Virus record (IMG/VR): IMGVR_UViG_3300023174_000133
Coordinates: 18,535 to 82,534 of that record
DNA: 64,000 nt
Direction: 5' to 3' (one strand)
Source of the DNA: a virus
Shown here in pieces: positions 8,195 through 16,587 of this stretch (positions are counted from its first letter, which is position 1; each line of letters begins with the position of its first letter). A program made the translations under genes and the position numbers. The notes beneath the pieces are model-generated. The model was not told the DNA's origin. It worked only from the letters and a program-made list of their open reading frames with translations, and ran no database searches.

Positions 8195-9211
8195 TTGTTA
8201 TTAAAAGAATTTCGCGCACTAATCAGAGAGATCATTCTTGAATCGACCCCAAGAATTCCTGACCTATCAAGGGAAGACATAATCGAAGTACTACAAGACA
8301 TCTTGGGTCGCGATCCTCTAATTTCTTATACTGAAAAATTAGCAGGTCAATTCCTGGAAATCAAAATACAAGACGGAGAAGTCGGAAGCATATTCAAGGA
8401 TGCAAAAGAAAAAGGAGTCCCGCACGGACTTAGATATGACACGGGAGGTACTGCGCGCAGTCTTCGTTCGATAACGCTGCCACCTGAAATGGAAGGAAAA
8501 ACATATCAGTTTGAAATCCTAAAACCAGATAATAGGCCTGACTATGTCAATTATACTGTTGGCGACAAAACTCTCGCGATTGAATTTACGGGAGCGTTAA
8601 CACCAGAAGTCGCGTCGAAATTGAACGCTGCACAACCGCATGTTACATTTATGTCGAAGGCTGATATTACTCGCAAACCAAAACCTCTTTCGCCTGAACT
8701 CGCCGAAAAGGTTAAGGCTGCATTAGTTGGCGTCTCATCTTCTCCGAAAATGAAGAGAGCCGATAAAGAAGCTATTGAATCTCTAATTTCGACAGCACTC
8801 GTAGAAATATTTGGAGACTCGATACTTGGCGGTGCACCAGAAGGTATATTCGCAACTGGCACTTCGAAATCATTTAAAATACCAGAAGCTTCTTACGCGT
8901 TAGTACAAAGGTTACAAGCTCCAATTTATGCCGTATTCTCAGAAAAGAGCACATACGATCTCCACGAGCTCGAAAATAGGATAGCTTCATTCACACCTGA
9001 AGATAAAATGGCGAAGCAAATAAAACAATACTTAGAAGCCACTGCTAACGGTTTACCGAAAGGATTCAGAACGTTCTTCACGCCTGAAGAAGCATCAGGA
9101 TTATTGCAACAATTAGAATCGATCCTCACGGGCGACCCGACAACCGCTTCAAGTTTCTATAGGCAATTCCGCCGCCGCGTTAGTAACAAAACACAGTGGG
9201 TCGCGACCTGA
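8195..9211 (+). CDS. Tagged protein of unknown function (N-terminal LRxLIRE-type motif)
   Basis: 338 residues, TTG start with GGAG upstream. The first residues LLKEFRALIREIILES carry the recurrent tag. The body is unrecognised. A C-terminal segment (APEGIFATGTSKSFKIP, then ASYALVQRLQAPIY) is reminiscent of the EGVVFRYNGKTYKFTG segment of the ligase-like protein at 28696, which hints at a remote relationship; no N-terminal KxDG is present. Plus-strand orientation among minus genes. Confidence 0.75.
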   Translation: MLLKEFRALIREIILESTPRIPDLSREDIIEVLQDILGRDPLISYTEKLAGQFLEIKIQDGEVGSIFKDAKEKGVPHGLRYDTGGTARSLRSITLPPEMEGKTYQFEILKPDNRPDYVNYTVGDKTLAIEFTGALTPEVASKLNAAQPHVTFMSKADITRKPKPLSPELAEKVKAALVGVSSSPKMKRADKEAIESLISTALVEIFGDSILGGAPEGIFATGTSKSFKIPEASYALVQRLQAPIYAVFSEKSTYDLHELENRIASFTPEDKMAKQIKQYLEATANGLPKGFRTFFTPEEASGLLQQLESILTGDPTTASSFYRQFRRRVSNKTQWVAT

Positions 9212-9213
9212 TT

Positions 9214-9287
9214 TGGTAGGGCCACCAGGATTTGAACCTAGATTCTCAGAGTCAAAGTCTGATGTCCTACCCTTGGACGATAGCCCT
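9214..9287 (-). tRNA. tRNA-Gln(TTG)
   Basis: Acceptor AGGGCTA/TGGCCCT, anticodon loop CTTTGAC (TTG), T-loop TTCAAAT and an encoded CCA. Confidence 0.94.
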
Positions 9288-9292
9288 AAAAT

Positions 9293-9367
9293 TGGAGCGG
9301 GCGACGTGGATTGAACACGCGACCGGGAGGTTGGAAACCTCCAGCTCTACCGCTGAGCTACACCCGC
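9293..9367 (-). tRNA. tRNA-Gly(TCC)
   Basis: Acceptor GCGGGTG/CGCCCGC, anticodon loop TTTCCAA (TCC), T-loop TTCAATC and an encoded CCA. It lies 5 nt from tRNA-Gln. Confidence 0.94.
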
Positions 9368-9413
9368 ACAAATAAAATATAAAAAGTTTTTATTCTTTGT
9401 TTATTATGAATAA

Positions 9414-10730
9414 TTAGACTTTCGATTTTAGAATAGAAACTTTCGAAGCCGCAGCTATAAGAGCTTTTAAAGCCGGAGCTGTGATTACTAATTTAGCCAC
9501 GCTAGTAGTCCCAACAGTCGTTGGAGCTATGCTTTTTGCTATTTGCGAAGTCGAATCAGGAACTGAAGAAATCGTTTTTTCTGCAGTATCTTTCGAACTT
9601 TCTATAATCTTCTGCGAATTATATTGTTCAAGTGTGGTAGAAATTAATCGATTAATAAGAACAAGACCACCGTAGTCTTCATTCAACGGGTCACTTGACA
9701 TTTTTTGAGACACTTCGATTGCGCAATCAAGTCCTGAATCTACGACTTTTTTGGCAAACTCGTAAGACAACTCTGTGTCTTTAAGAGCTTCGGGCGTCGG
9801 TTTCGACATCGACGCAGTCTTTTTGAAAGATTCAATATCATTAACTAGAGCTTTCTTAAGAGTTTCGAAAAAAGAATCTTTGTCGATTGAGTCAAACAAA
9901 CTTTTATCAATCACGACTTGCTTCCCACCACGTCTTGCTGCGATATCTGACACGACGCCCTTCGCAACCTGTCGCGCAAAAACAGCAAATTGAAAATCTA
10001 AAGAACCGATTTCATTCGATGGTTTATCTAGAACCTGCCTCACAGATTCTACTGAAGAAACAGACTTTAAGAAATAATTCAGCGTCTTCGAATCATAGAT
10101 GCTCAAACCTCGCGTAGACAAATTAATTTCTTGCTTTAAGATTGTAATAGATTTTTCAATCGTATTCTTTAATAATTCATCGTTACCAGTATTAGATGTC
10201 CCAATGTCAATATGAGTATAACTCTTGGTATTAACGTAATTAGTGCTTACATCTTTAAGAGATAGATAACTTGATGCAGCCGACTGAACGATGGATGCAA
10301 CTCTACCATCTACTGTGCTCAAAGACGACGGTGGACTAACCAAATATTTCTTTATCGCGTCGAGGCTCTTCGATATAGAATACAAAGACATTCTCGTTGA
10401 ATAATCCATCGTCGAACTTCCATACCCAGCCAACGTCGTCTGTCTCGTATACGTGTCTAATAACATCTTCTGCACACTCGCGAGCATCTCTGGCGTGATA
10501 TCTTTCGAGTCGAATGGCGTTAACTTCGTCGACGATGCAGCGTCCGCCTCGACCTTTCCCGTCGCTTCTAGAGCCGCCTGACTAATCGAGACAATGACTG
10601 CAGGAGTGTTATCAACTGTTTGACTCGCTGCAGCTTTAATAGCAGTTGAAGCTGAAGGAGTAAGAGTCTTCATAATACTCGAACTCGGACTAACGAACTT
10701 CATCCCACTCAACGTTGCAACACTCGGCAT
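9414..10730 (-). CDS. Ser/Ala/Thr-rich helical protein, possibly structural
   Basis: 438 residues with no recognised domain. Composition is rich in Ser, Thr, Ala and Lys, with long predicted helices and both ends low in complexity. There is no signal peptide or transmembrane helix. Size and composition would suit a virion or scaffold component, but this is only inference. It is flanked by tRNA genes on both sides and has its own intergenic leader (GGGGGTGGAAG before ATG). Confidence 0.7.
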   Translation of the reverse strand: MPSVATLSGMKFVSPSSSIMKTLTPSASTAIKAAASQTVDNTPAVIVSISQAALEATGKVEADAASSTKLTPFDSKDITPEMLASVQKMLLDTYTRQTTLAGYGSSTMDYSTRMSLYSISKSLDAIKKYLVSPPSSLSTVDGRVASIVQSAASSYLSLKDVSTNYVNTKSYTHIDIGTSNTGNDELLKNTIEKSITILKQEINLSTRGLSIYDSKTLNYFLKSVSSVESVRQVLDKPSNEIGSLDFQFAVFARQVAKGVVSDIAARRGGKQVVIDKSLFDSIDKDSFFETLKKALVNDIESFKKTASMSKPTPEALKDTELSYEFAKKVVDSGLDCAIEVSQKMSSDPLNEDYGGLVLINRLISTTLEQYNSQKIIESSKDTAEKTISSVPDSTSQIAKSIAPTTVGTTSVAKLVITAPALKALIAAASKVSILKSKV

Positions 10731-10786
10731 CTTCCACCCCCTAATACATTATATTATTAAGTATGCGCTTTATACAAAACGCGAGG

Positions 10787-10872
10787 TGGTGGGTGAAGAA
10801 GGATTCGAACCTCCGTAGGCGTAAGCCGGCGGGTTTACAGCCCGCTCCCTTTGGCCGCTCGGGCATTCACCC
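10787..10872 (-). tRNA. tRNA-Tyr(GTA)
   Basis: Acceptor GGGTGAA/TTCACCC, anticodon loop TGTAAAC (GTA), long variable arm as in bacterial tRNA-Tyr, encoded CCA. Confidence 0.95.
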
Positions 10873-10886
10873 AAAACTATATTAAA

Positions 10887-10961
10887 TGGTGGAGGATAGG
10901 GGAGTCAAACCCCTGACCCCCTGCGTGCAAAGCAGGTGCTCTCTCACTGAGCTAATCCCCC
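10887..10961 (-). tRNA. tRNA-Ala(TGC)
   Basis: Acceptor GGGGGAT/ATCCTCC with one G-U pair, anticodon loop TTTGCAC (TGC), encoded CCA. Confidence 0.94.
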
Positions 10962-10965
10962 GAAG

Positions 10966-11053
10966 TGGCGGAATCGGCCTGATTCGAACAGGCGGTATCT
11001 TTCGATACGGAAGTTTTCAAGACTTCTGGAATAAACCGCTCTCCCACGATTCC
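10966..11053 (-). tRNA. tRNA-Ser(TGA)
   Basis: Acceptor GGAATCG/CGATTCC, anticodon loop CTTGAAA (TGA), long variable arm, encoded CCA. Confidence 0.95.
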
Positions 11054-11087
11054 TCTGAAAGAATATAATACAATAAATTCTACATTT

Positions 11088-11357
11088 TTAAACTAAAATA
11101 TCCCAATCATCGCTCCAATCCCGGTCAAGGCTATCGTACGACCAAGTGGTGCCACCCGCCAACACCGTCCACACGAAACCGTATTCTTCACCACCCTCAA
11201 TGGCCACCAGCAACGCCCTATCACCCGGTGCAAAGTAGATAAAATCCCCAGGCTCGTTCGGTCCAATGGGCGTCACAATAAAATTAATCAAGTGAATCCG
11301 ACACTTCGCGACTAAAATATCACCGGGTTTGGGTTGACGATTCATTTCGTTATTCAC
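11088..11357 (-). CDS. Small SH3-like barrel protein (paralogue 3 of a trio)
   Basis: 89 residues. KPGDILVAKCRIHL near the N-terminus, a central GDRALLVAIE strand and a C-terminal SLDRDWSDDWDILV resemble the two genes upstream, so the three are paralogues. The short alternating strands with GD turns suggest an SH3/KOW-type beta-barrel (inferred). The start overlaps the preceding stop as ATGA, implying translational coupling. No function known. Confidence 0.8.
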   Translation of the reverse strand: MNNEMNRQPKPGDILVAKCRIHLINFIVTPIGPNEPGDFIYFAPGDRALLVAIEGGEEYGFVWTVLAGGTTWSYDSLDRDWSDDWDILV

Positions 11358-11629
11358 TCTTCATCGCTCCCGATTAGGTCCCAATCATCGTCCCATACAC
11401 TCGGCGTCTCATAATCATAGATGTTCCCATCCGAAAATACACGCCAAATCCCAGTATTAAAAAAGATATCGACGATGATAACAGCATCACCCATTTCAAA
11501 ATCTCGTACGCTGGAATAGGAATAGGTCGTGTGGTTCTTCTCGTCGATGCACGGCACCCATAGGGTCAAGTTCTCCCTCGCCACGAGGATATCACCGACA
11601 CGAGGTATTCGAGGTTCGTCGGCACTCAT
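11354..11629 (-). CDS. Small SH3-like barrel protein (paralogue 2)
   Basis: 91 residues from the ATG that overlaps the upstream stop by ATGA; a longer upstream reading frame is ignored because it lies inside the preceding gene. RVGDILVAREN, MGDAVIIVDIF and the C-terminal VWDDDWDLIG mirror the neighbouring gene. Probable beta-barrel of unknown role. Confidence 0.8.
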   Translation of the reverse strand: MSADEPRIPRVGDILVARENLTLWVPCIDEKNHTTYSYSSVRDFEMGDAVIIVDIFFNTGIWRVFSDGNIYDYETPSVWDDDWDLIGSDEE

Positions 11630-11868
11630 TCCTTCCCCCAACTCACGACGTCCCAATTGTTCTTCCAGCCTTCGTCGTGAACCCAGAGATTGAACCAATG
11701 CACGATTCCACGGCGGGAAGATAGCGTCCAGCATCCTGGGTAAGGTCTCTTTGAAACCTCAAGAAGTAGAAATCGCTCGCCACGCTCGGTCGACGTCCAC
11801 TCGTTTAAACCGAACGAGAGGTCATTCTTGCACCGGGCATTAAGAATCGTTCCGGACGGAGGCGACAT
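11626..11868 (-). CDS. Small SH3-like barrel protein (paralogue 1)
   Basis: 80 residues and first gene of a three-gene coupled operon. GTILNARCKNDLSF, RGERFLLLEVSK and the end WKNNWDVVSWGKE match the layout of the two following paralogues. The promoter at 11897-11925 lies just upstream. Confidence 0.78.
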   Translation of the reverse strand: MSPPSGTILNARCKNDLSFGLNEWTSTERGERFLLLEVSKRPYPGCWTLSSRRGIVHWFNLWVHDEGWKNNWDVVSWGKE

Positions 11869-11896
11869 CGTGACACCTTAATCGTGGTTACAAAAT

Positions 11897-11925
11897 AATA
11901 TAACCCGCGAATCCAAAAATGGACA
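11897..11925 (-). promoter_or_regulatory. TGTCCA-N17-TATATT promoter
   Basis: -35 TGTCCA (11920-11925), 17-nt spacer, -10 TATATT (11897-11902), overlapping a 9-bp inverted repeat ATAACCCGC/GCGGGTTAT. It faces the SH3-like trio. Confidence 0.75.
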
Positions 11926-11961
11926 GGCGGGTTATGAGATTGTATCAAATTAAGTAGAGAA

Positions 11962-12780
11962 CTAGACTCTCGCGCAAATCATCTTGCCTCGAGCGTTCTT
12001 ACGGAACTCGTCACCAGCTCGCTTGACCAATGCGCGTAGTTCTTCGAGCTCAGGAATGGTCTCACCTGTCGCATCTTGATTGTAATGAAACCCTCGACCC
12101 GTAATGAGTTCCTGACACATAATTTCTGAGGAAACATCTTCAGTTGAAGACTCAGGTAACGTGCCATCTCTCGCCGATGCCATCGTCAAAGCTTTAAATT
12201 TCGTCGCGACAAGACACTTTTTCTGGACTAGTCTAAAAGTTGGTGCCAACTTATACGCGATATCAGAACCACCACCAGACGCTTGCGAATCAAATATTGC
12301 GTGCATTACCATCCAAGGAGACGGCAACGCACCCTGAAACATATTGATGTTTGAAATAAGTATGATTAAATCATTAGAACCAACTTGATTCACTAATGCG
12401 GGGTCGTACCCAACAGTTATGAGAGCTTCCTTGCCATCCTCAATGGGCATAATCATCGCTCGGCCGGCCCAATCATCACTATCGTCAACATTGATTCCTA
12501 CTTCCTCGAAAGCGCTCCCACCGCCCGCGATACCCGCAACAGTCGCAATCCATACATTAAATGGAATATTCTTGTAGTAAGCAGACGCTTTCTTCAACCA
12601 AGAACCAGACTGCGTGTATTTTTTTACTGCGAGTTGCTGCTTGGCGTCAGCAGGTTCTCCACCAAAATCCGTACCATCGACCGCGCCAAGACTACCCGCA
12701 AATGCCATCTCATCCAGACTACGCTCGATTTCCTCTCGAACGATTCGTCGCAATCTAGACTCTGTCAATCTAATCGCCAT
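11962..12780 (-). CDS. Tagged protein, paralogue of the 51.7-52.5 kb gene
   Basis: 272 residues from the ATG at 12780 behind a GAGG. The N-terminus AIRLTESRLRRIVREEIERS is a clear tag, then a DEMAFAGSL linker. The body matches the protein at 51718-52539 through NIPFNVWIA, SPWMVMHAIFDSQ, LTMASARDG, CQELITGRGF and the end EFRKNARGKMI. No known fold recognised. The upstream leader contains two blocks repeated elsewhere (near 11.9 and 13.3 kb). Confidence 0.85.
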   Translation of the reverse strand: MAIRLTESRLRRIVREEIERSLDEMAFAGSLGAVDGTDFGGEPADAKQQLAVKKYTQSGSWLKKASAYYKNIPFNVWIATVAGIAGGGSAFEEVGINVDDSDDWAGRAMIMPIEDGKEALITVGYDPALVNQVGSNDLIILISNINMFQGALPSPWMVMHAIFDSQASGGGSDIAYKLAPTFRLVQKKCLVATKFKALTMASARDGTLPESSTEDVSSEIMCQELITGRGFHYNQDATGETIPELEELRALVKRAGDEFRKNARGKMICARV

Positions 12781-12799
12781 ATCATAACCTCGCAGCGTG

Positions 12800-12835
12800 G
12801 AAACATTCAACACACTTATTGGTATATATGGGGCA
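12800..12835 (-). repeat. Leader repeat shared with 13.3 kb
   Basis: A ~36-bp block containing TTATTGGTATATATGGGGCA recurs almost unchanged at 13299-13335. Each copy lies just upstream of a tagged gene on the minus strand, where it reads CCCCATATATACC. It is a candidate promoter or common 5' leader. Confidence 0.7.
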
Positions 12836-12864
12836 TTGTGGCATGTTGGATGCGGTTGCAAAAT

Positions 12865-12893
12865 AATATAACCCGCGAATCCAAAAATGGACA
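12865..12893 (-). promoter_or_regulatory. TGTCCA-N17-TATATT promoter
   Basis: Identical core to 11897-11925, within a ~48-bp direct repeat. -10 at 12865-12870, -35 at 12888-12893. It faces the tagged gene 11962-12780. Confidence 0.75.
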
Positions 12894-12931
12894 GGCGGGT
12901 TACAAATTTTATTTAACGTTTTTAGTCGTTA

Positions 12932-13279
12932 TCAGACGCTGGAGATGAGAGCCGAGTCCCATAACAAATCGATATCTACGTCTTTGCGAGAACCCGTTTC
13001 ATCTTCAATCGTCGCAAGACCCTCTTCTTCATCGACAGCGACAACCTTAAAAGAATCAGCAACCCAGCAACGTCTCTGCCCAACCTTTAATTCAGGCGCA
13101 GTCTCTTTCGGAGCATTTGCCCAAGGAGCATAATCCATAGGGTCATCATAACCACCCGGAGCCATCGCACCCTTACCAACTCGTTTCTTATATCCAGCGG
13201 CGACGCTAATCTCACTAATCCTACGAGCTTCTTCCCTAATAATCTGACGCAACTTAGACTCTGACAACTTAATAGCCAT
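12932..13279 (-). CDS. Tagged protein with SH3-like C-terminal domain
   Basis: 115 residues from ATG at 13279. AIKLSESKLRQIIREEARR is a full tag. After a Gly/Pro-rich linker comes a small domain (VGQRRCWVADSFKVVAVDEE, then ATIEDETG) that looks like the SH3-like barrels found throughout the window. It links the tag family with the barrel family. Confidence 0.82.
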   Translation of the reverse strand: MAIKLSESKLRQIIREEARRISEISVAAGYKKRVGKGAMAPGGYDDPMDYAPWANAPKETAPELKVGQRRCWVADSFKVVAVDEEEGLATIEDETGSRKDVDIDLLWDSALISSV

Positions 13280-13298
13280 CTTGTAATCCCCCGGCGCT

Positions 13299-13335
13299 GA
13301 AACATTCAACGCGCTTATTGGTATATATGGGGCAC
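13299..13335 (-). repeat. Leader repeat shared with 12.8 kb
   Basis: Second copy of the TTATTGGTATATATGGGGCA-containing block, upstream of the tagged gene 12932-13279 and next to tRNA-Arg(CCT). Confidence 0.7.
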
Positions 13336-13347
13336 AGACTATCAGAA

Positions 13348-13420
13348 TATCCCCGACACGAATTGAACGTGCGACCTACTGATTAGGAATCAGTTGCTCT
13401 ATCCACTGAGCTACGGAGAC
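13348..13420 (-). tRNA. tRNA-Arg(CCT)
   Basis: Acceptor GTCTCCG/CGGGGAT, anticodon loop TTCCTAA (CCT), T-loop TTCAATT. CCA is not encoded. Confidence 0.92.
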
Positions 13421-13424
13421 AAAA

Positions 13425-14081
13425 TTAAAAATTAAATTTTCTACCCTTAATCCATCCTTGAGAAAGCCACTGCTCAAGTTCTTCTTTTTTGATTTTTTTA
13501 CTAACCTTCTCTTCTAAAGAATGGACCCAACAAGTTCCATATTGCGAATTCTTTTCACCTAATTGACTAATCGCATTCGCTTTACCAATTTTTTCTTTGG
13601 TTTCTTCTCGATGCGTTTTACCAGTCCAGTCAGGAGCTTTGAACTTCCCTTCTTTAAAATACTGTCGATTTCTTTCTGCAACTCGTAAAGATGTATTTTT
13701 TCTAAACTCTGGATTTTGCCAACACTTAAAGAAGGCTATAGAACCAGCTTTCGCTTTATTAGCTTTTATTATTTTTTCATCGCCATGATTCGCAGCGTAC
13801 CACCCGCCGTTTCCACCTGTTGTCATATTATAAGTTTCATTTGATTTTACGAAATCTTCAGTAACCAATGACTTTTCAAATAGAAATGCTTCGTCACTAG
13901 TATCAAAAAATTGTATTATTTCTTTTTTAAAGTTTTCAATACCATATTTTTTGATAGCTCTATTTAAAAGTAGACCACTTCCCATATATTCATCGTCGAT
14001 TTTGGAAGTTGAATGTTTACCGATATAGATTTTACCATCTAATAGATTCGTGATTTTATAGACATAATGATAGTGTTGCAT
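13425..14081 (-). CDS. GIY-YIG homing endonuclease (Seg-like)
   Basis: 218 residues from the ATG at 14081. VYKITNLLDGKIYIGKHS is the GIY-YIG nuclease core, with catalytic Arg/Glu region downstream. GKTHREETKEKIGKAN is a NUMOD3-type DNA-binding repeat, and the C-terminal WLSQGWIKGRKFNF is common in such enzymes. It sits only 4 nt from tRNA-Arg(CCT) and 43 nt from tRNA-Lys, splitting the tRNA cluster, as expected of a free-standing mobile endonuclease. Confidence 0.9.
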   Translation of the reverse strand: MQHYHYVYKITNLLDGKIYIGKHSTSKIDDEYMGSGLLLNRAIKKYGIENFKKEIIQFFDTSDEAFLFEKSLVTEDFVKSNETYNMTTGGNGGWYAANHGDEKIIKANKAKAGSIAFFKCWQNPEFRKNTSLRVAERNRQYFKEGKFKAPDWTGKTHREETKEKIGKANAISQLGEKNSQYGTCWVHSLEEKVSKKIKKEELEQWLSQGWIKGRKFNF

Positions 14082-14123
14082 ATCATTATATATCAATGAT
14101 TAGTTCGAATCGCGAAAAAAGAA

Positions 14124-14198
14124 TGGGATTGACGGGGTTCGAACCCGTGACTGTCGGCTTAAAAGGCCGCTACTCTTCCTAAACTGAGTTACAATCCC
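14124..14198 (-). tRNA. tRNA-Lys(TTT)
   Basis: Acceptor GGGATTG/CAATCCC, anticodon loop CTTTTAA (TTT), T-loop TTCGAAC. The anticodon stem has one G-A mismatch at its base; no encoded CCA. Confidence 0.9.
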
Positions 14199-14206
14199 GT
14201 GAAATA

Positions 14207-14278
14207 TGCGTCCACCTGGATTCGAACCAGGAATGCAAGTTTAGAAGACTCGTGTGATATCCCTTTCACCATGAACGC
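14207..14278 (-). tRNA. tRNA-Arg(TCT)
   Basis: Acceptor GCGTTCA/TGGACGC, anticodon loop CTTCTAA (TCT), T-loop TTCGAAT; no encoded CCA. Confidence 0.92.
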
Positions 14279-14302
14279 GCAAAACGATTTAAAAGAAAAA
14301 AG

Positions 14303-14377
14303 TGGAGCCAGCACGCGGATTTGAACCGCGGACCTACAGATTACAAATCTGTTGCACTGCCGCTGTGCTATGCTGGC
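14303..14377 (-). tRNA. tRNA-Thr(TGT)
   Basis: Acceptor GCCAGCA/TGCTGGC, anticodon loop TTTGTAA (TGT), encoded CCA. Confidence 0.94.
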
Positions 14378-14392
14378 TTTTAAAGTTTTAAA

Positions 14393-14465
14393 TGCCGAAG
14401 GTGAGATTCGAACTCACGCTTGATCGATTTTGAGTCGATGGCCTCTGCCGCTGGGCTACTTCGGC
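14393..14465 (-). tRNA. tRNA with CAA anticodon (Leu), short variable loop
   Basis: Acceptor GCCGAAG/CTTCGGC, anticodon loop CTCAAAA (CAA, Leu codon UUG), T-loop TTCGAAT, discriminator A. The variable loop is only CAAGC, whereas bacterial tRNA-Leu normally has a long variable arm. No encoded CCA. Confidence 0.85.
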
Positions 14466-14478
14466 GTAAAAATTAAAG

Positions 14479-14555
14479 TGGCGTCCGAGGTGTGACTTGA
14501 ACACACGACCCTCTGATTAACAGTCAAATGCTCTAACCAACTGAGCTACACGGAC
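14479..14555 (-). tRNA. tRNA-Asn(GTT)
   Basis: Acceptor GTCCGTG/CTCGGAC with one T-T mismatch, anticodon loop CTGTTAA (GTT), encoded CCA. First tRNA after the promoter at 14598. Confidence 0.94.
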
Positions 14556-14597
14556 GTTTTATCTTTTATTGTCTCCTTATTGGCGACTGACAAAGAT

Positions 14598-14625
14598 AAT
14601 ATAACCTGTTTATCCCGTCTTTACA
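14598..14625 (-). promoter_or_regulatory. Promoter of the tRNA cluster
   Basis: -35 TGTAAA (14620-14625), 16-nt spacer, -10 TATATT (14598-14603), with the upstream AAAAAAGTGCGCAGGC block seen at many copies on the right. It faces tRNA-Asn and the following tRNAs. Confidence 0.78.
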
Positions 14626-14700
14626 GGTTGCCTGCGCACTTTTTTGAGATTATTTTGTGTCCCGGCGCCTGTATATTTAGTGATATTACGGAGAACTATT

Positions 14701-16587
14701 GTGAGCTATAGAAACTTGCGCCTTATTATCGAGTCCCTTTTATTAGAGGGAGTCAAGGACGACCTGATTGAGCTGTATCCAGACCACGCTCAAGACATTA
14801 AATTGTTGCAGCCGAAGTGGTTCGGTTGGTTGAGTGCTAGGTTTGGAAAGAATCCAAGCAGGGAAGAGACCCATCCATTCGCTGATGCATTAGAAACAGT
14901 GAAGGCATTTTCAATGAAGGATTCTGCGATAAGTGCAAAATACAAGACAAACGAGCAATTTAAGACAGCTGTTGACGAGGCATTCCCACCAGATTCTCGC
15001 TCTTGGGAAAATCCCTCCGATCCGTCTAATATGACTGTCGACGAGATGGAGACAATCCTCTCGCTATCAGAGAGAAAGAAACAACGGTTCGAAGTAAAGA
15101 CGGCGGCGGTCGAGAACGATAAGGTAGGGAAGGTTGGTCCCTGGAATTTGTGGTTACCATCTTCTAGAGACAATAGTTGTTACATAGCCGGATATGACCC
15201 AGAGACGATGCAACCGAAGACGACATGGTGCACGGCAAGAATGTCTGGTTCTAATTTATTCTATAGTTACGCCAGTAATCCAAAATTAATTTTATTTTAT
15301 GTAATCAAAGATGACGCGATAGATTACAAAGATAGATTGTCTATTGGATTTATGGATGGGAAACCTGTTCTTGAAGGAACGTATGGTGGTTTGTCAGTTG
15401 ATGCAACAAACAAAGGATTGACAGATAAAATACTTCGCGAAATTTTAGGTTCACATTACGAAGGGGTCATGAAGGTTCTCGAAGACAAAGTAAAAGAGAG
15501 TAAAGGTGTAAGTCCTTACGGTGAAAAATTCGCAGAAGCAGCAATATCAGTCGAAGCATTTAAGGGAATGACCACAGGACTTTCAAAGGATGAACAAGCA
15601 GACTTGATATCGCAGATTCTAAAAGAGAAAAAAATCTCAGATGAAGTATATCTCTACTGTGCCCAGAACAAACATCCGAAAGTCGTTGACAGTCTTATGC
15701 GAAGCAATGCACCAGCATACATTAAGAAGAAGGTCGCAGAGAGTGACGACCCAGTCGTTATGAAACGAACTGTGCATAGCGAGTTCTTCCCAGAAGAGAA
15801 TTTTCGTAAATTGTTTAATATTGCTATAAAGAATCCTGGTGAATATTGGGAAGCGCTTAAGGAAATGTCATCTAATAAAAATACGCCAGAAGACGTTCTA
15901 GAAAAATTGGCAGATGTTGATATTGATGATACTAACATGATACAAACCAAGTTAGCAAAAAATCCATCTATTCCACATAATATTTTAACAAAACTATTCG
16001 ACAGAGCGTTAAATGGAAAAGAGCGCATTAATATTAGCATTATTACTGCTATCGTGTCGAACAAAGGCGCATCGAGCGATATCTTGAAAAAAATGTTTGA
16101 GATTCGTTCGAAATTTTCCTCGCCAGAAGACATGGTGGTGCGGATTGCAGGTAATCCGTCGACGCCAGAGGAAATTTTAAGGAAAATAATGGATGGCGAA
16201 GAGTCAAAACAGAATGGTAAGAAAAGATCTTTGCGTGCGAGCCTGGCGTTAGCTGGAAATCCCGCAATACCAAACGACATTTTAGATACTCTAGTTAATG
16301 AGGGAAATATAGATGTACTTCACGTGGCTATAAGTAATCCTGCAACGTCAGAAAGTCTTCTAAAGAAAATAATCAGTTTCGGAAACGATGAATTAACCCT
16401 ACGCATACTTTATGCAGCAGAAAAAAATCTCAATTTATCGAACGAAGTGTTACATGATTTTGCGAAGTCTACAAATGATAAGTTGAGGAAGGCAGCGAAA
16501 CAAAGCGTCAAAGCAAGAAAGTTAATGAAATCAGGAGCCAGTCAAAATGAATCCAGACTCAGAGAGTTCATTAGAATGATTTTATGA
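14701..16587 (+). CDS. Large double-tagged repeat protein of unknown function
   Basis: 628 residues from GTG at 14701, preceded by ACGGAGAAC. The N-terminus SYRNLRLIIESLLLE is a tag variant and the last residues NESRLREFIRMIL are a second, C-terminal copy. A middle domain carries TTWCTARMSGSNLFYSYAS, which I do not recognise as a named family. The C-terminal third has helical repeats with NPSTPEEILRKIM, NPAIPNDILDTLV and NPATSESLLKKII, like leucine-rich-repeat-variant or HEAT-type solenoids. A large plus-strand gene, perhaps a virion or scaffold-interacting protein (inference). Confidence 0.8.
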   Translation: MSYRNLRLIIESLLLEGVKDDLIELYPDHAQDIKLLQPKWFGWLSARFGKNPSREETHPFADALETVKAFSMKDSAISAKYKTNEQFKTAVDEAFPPDSRSWENPSDPSNMTVDEMETILSLSERKKQRFEVKTAAVENDKVGKVGPWNLWLPSSRDNSCYIAGYDPETMQPKTTWCTARMSGSNLFYSYASNPKLILFYVIKDDAIDYKDRLSIGFMDGKPVLEGTYGGLSVDATNKGLTDKILREILGSHYEGVMKVLEDKVKESKGVSPYGEKFAEAAISVEAFKGMTTGLSKDEQADLISQILKEKKISDEVYLYCAQNKHPKVVDSLMRSNAPAYIKKKVAESDDPVVMKRTVHSEFFPEENFRKLFNIAIKNPGEYWEALKEMSSNKNTPEDVLEKLADVDIDDTNMIQTKLAKNPSIPHNILTKLFDRALNGKERINISIITAIVSNKGASSDILKKMFEIRSKFSSPEDMVVRIAGNPSTPEEILRKIMDGEESKQNGKKRSLRASLALAGNPAIPNDILDTLVNEGNIDVLHVAISNPATSESLLKKIISFGNDELTLRILYAAEKNLNLSNEVLHDFAKSTNDKLRKAAKQSVKARKLMKSGASQNESRLREFIRMIL

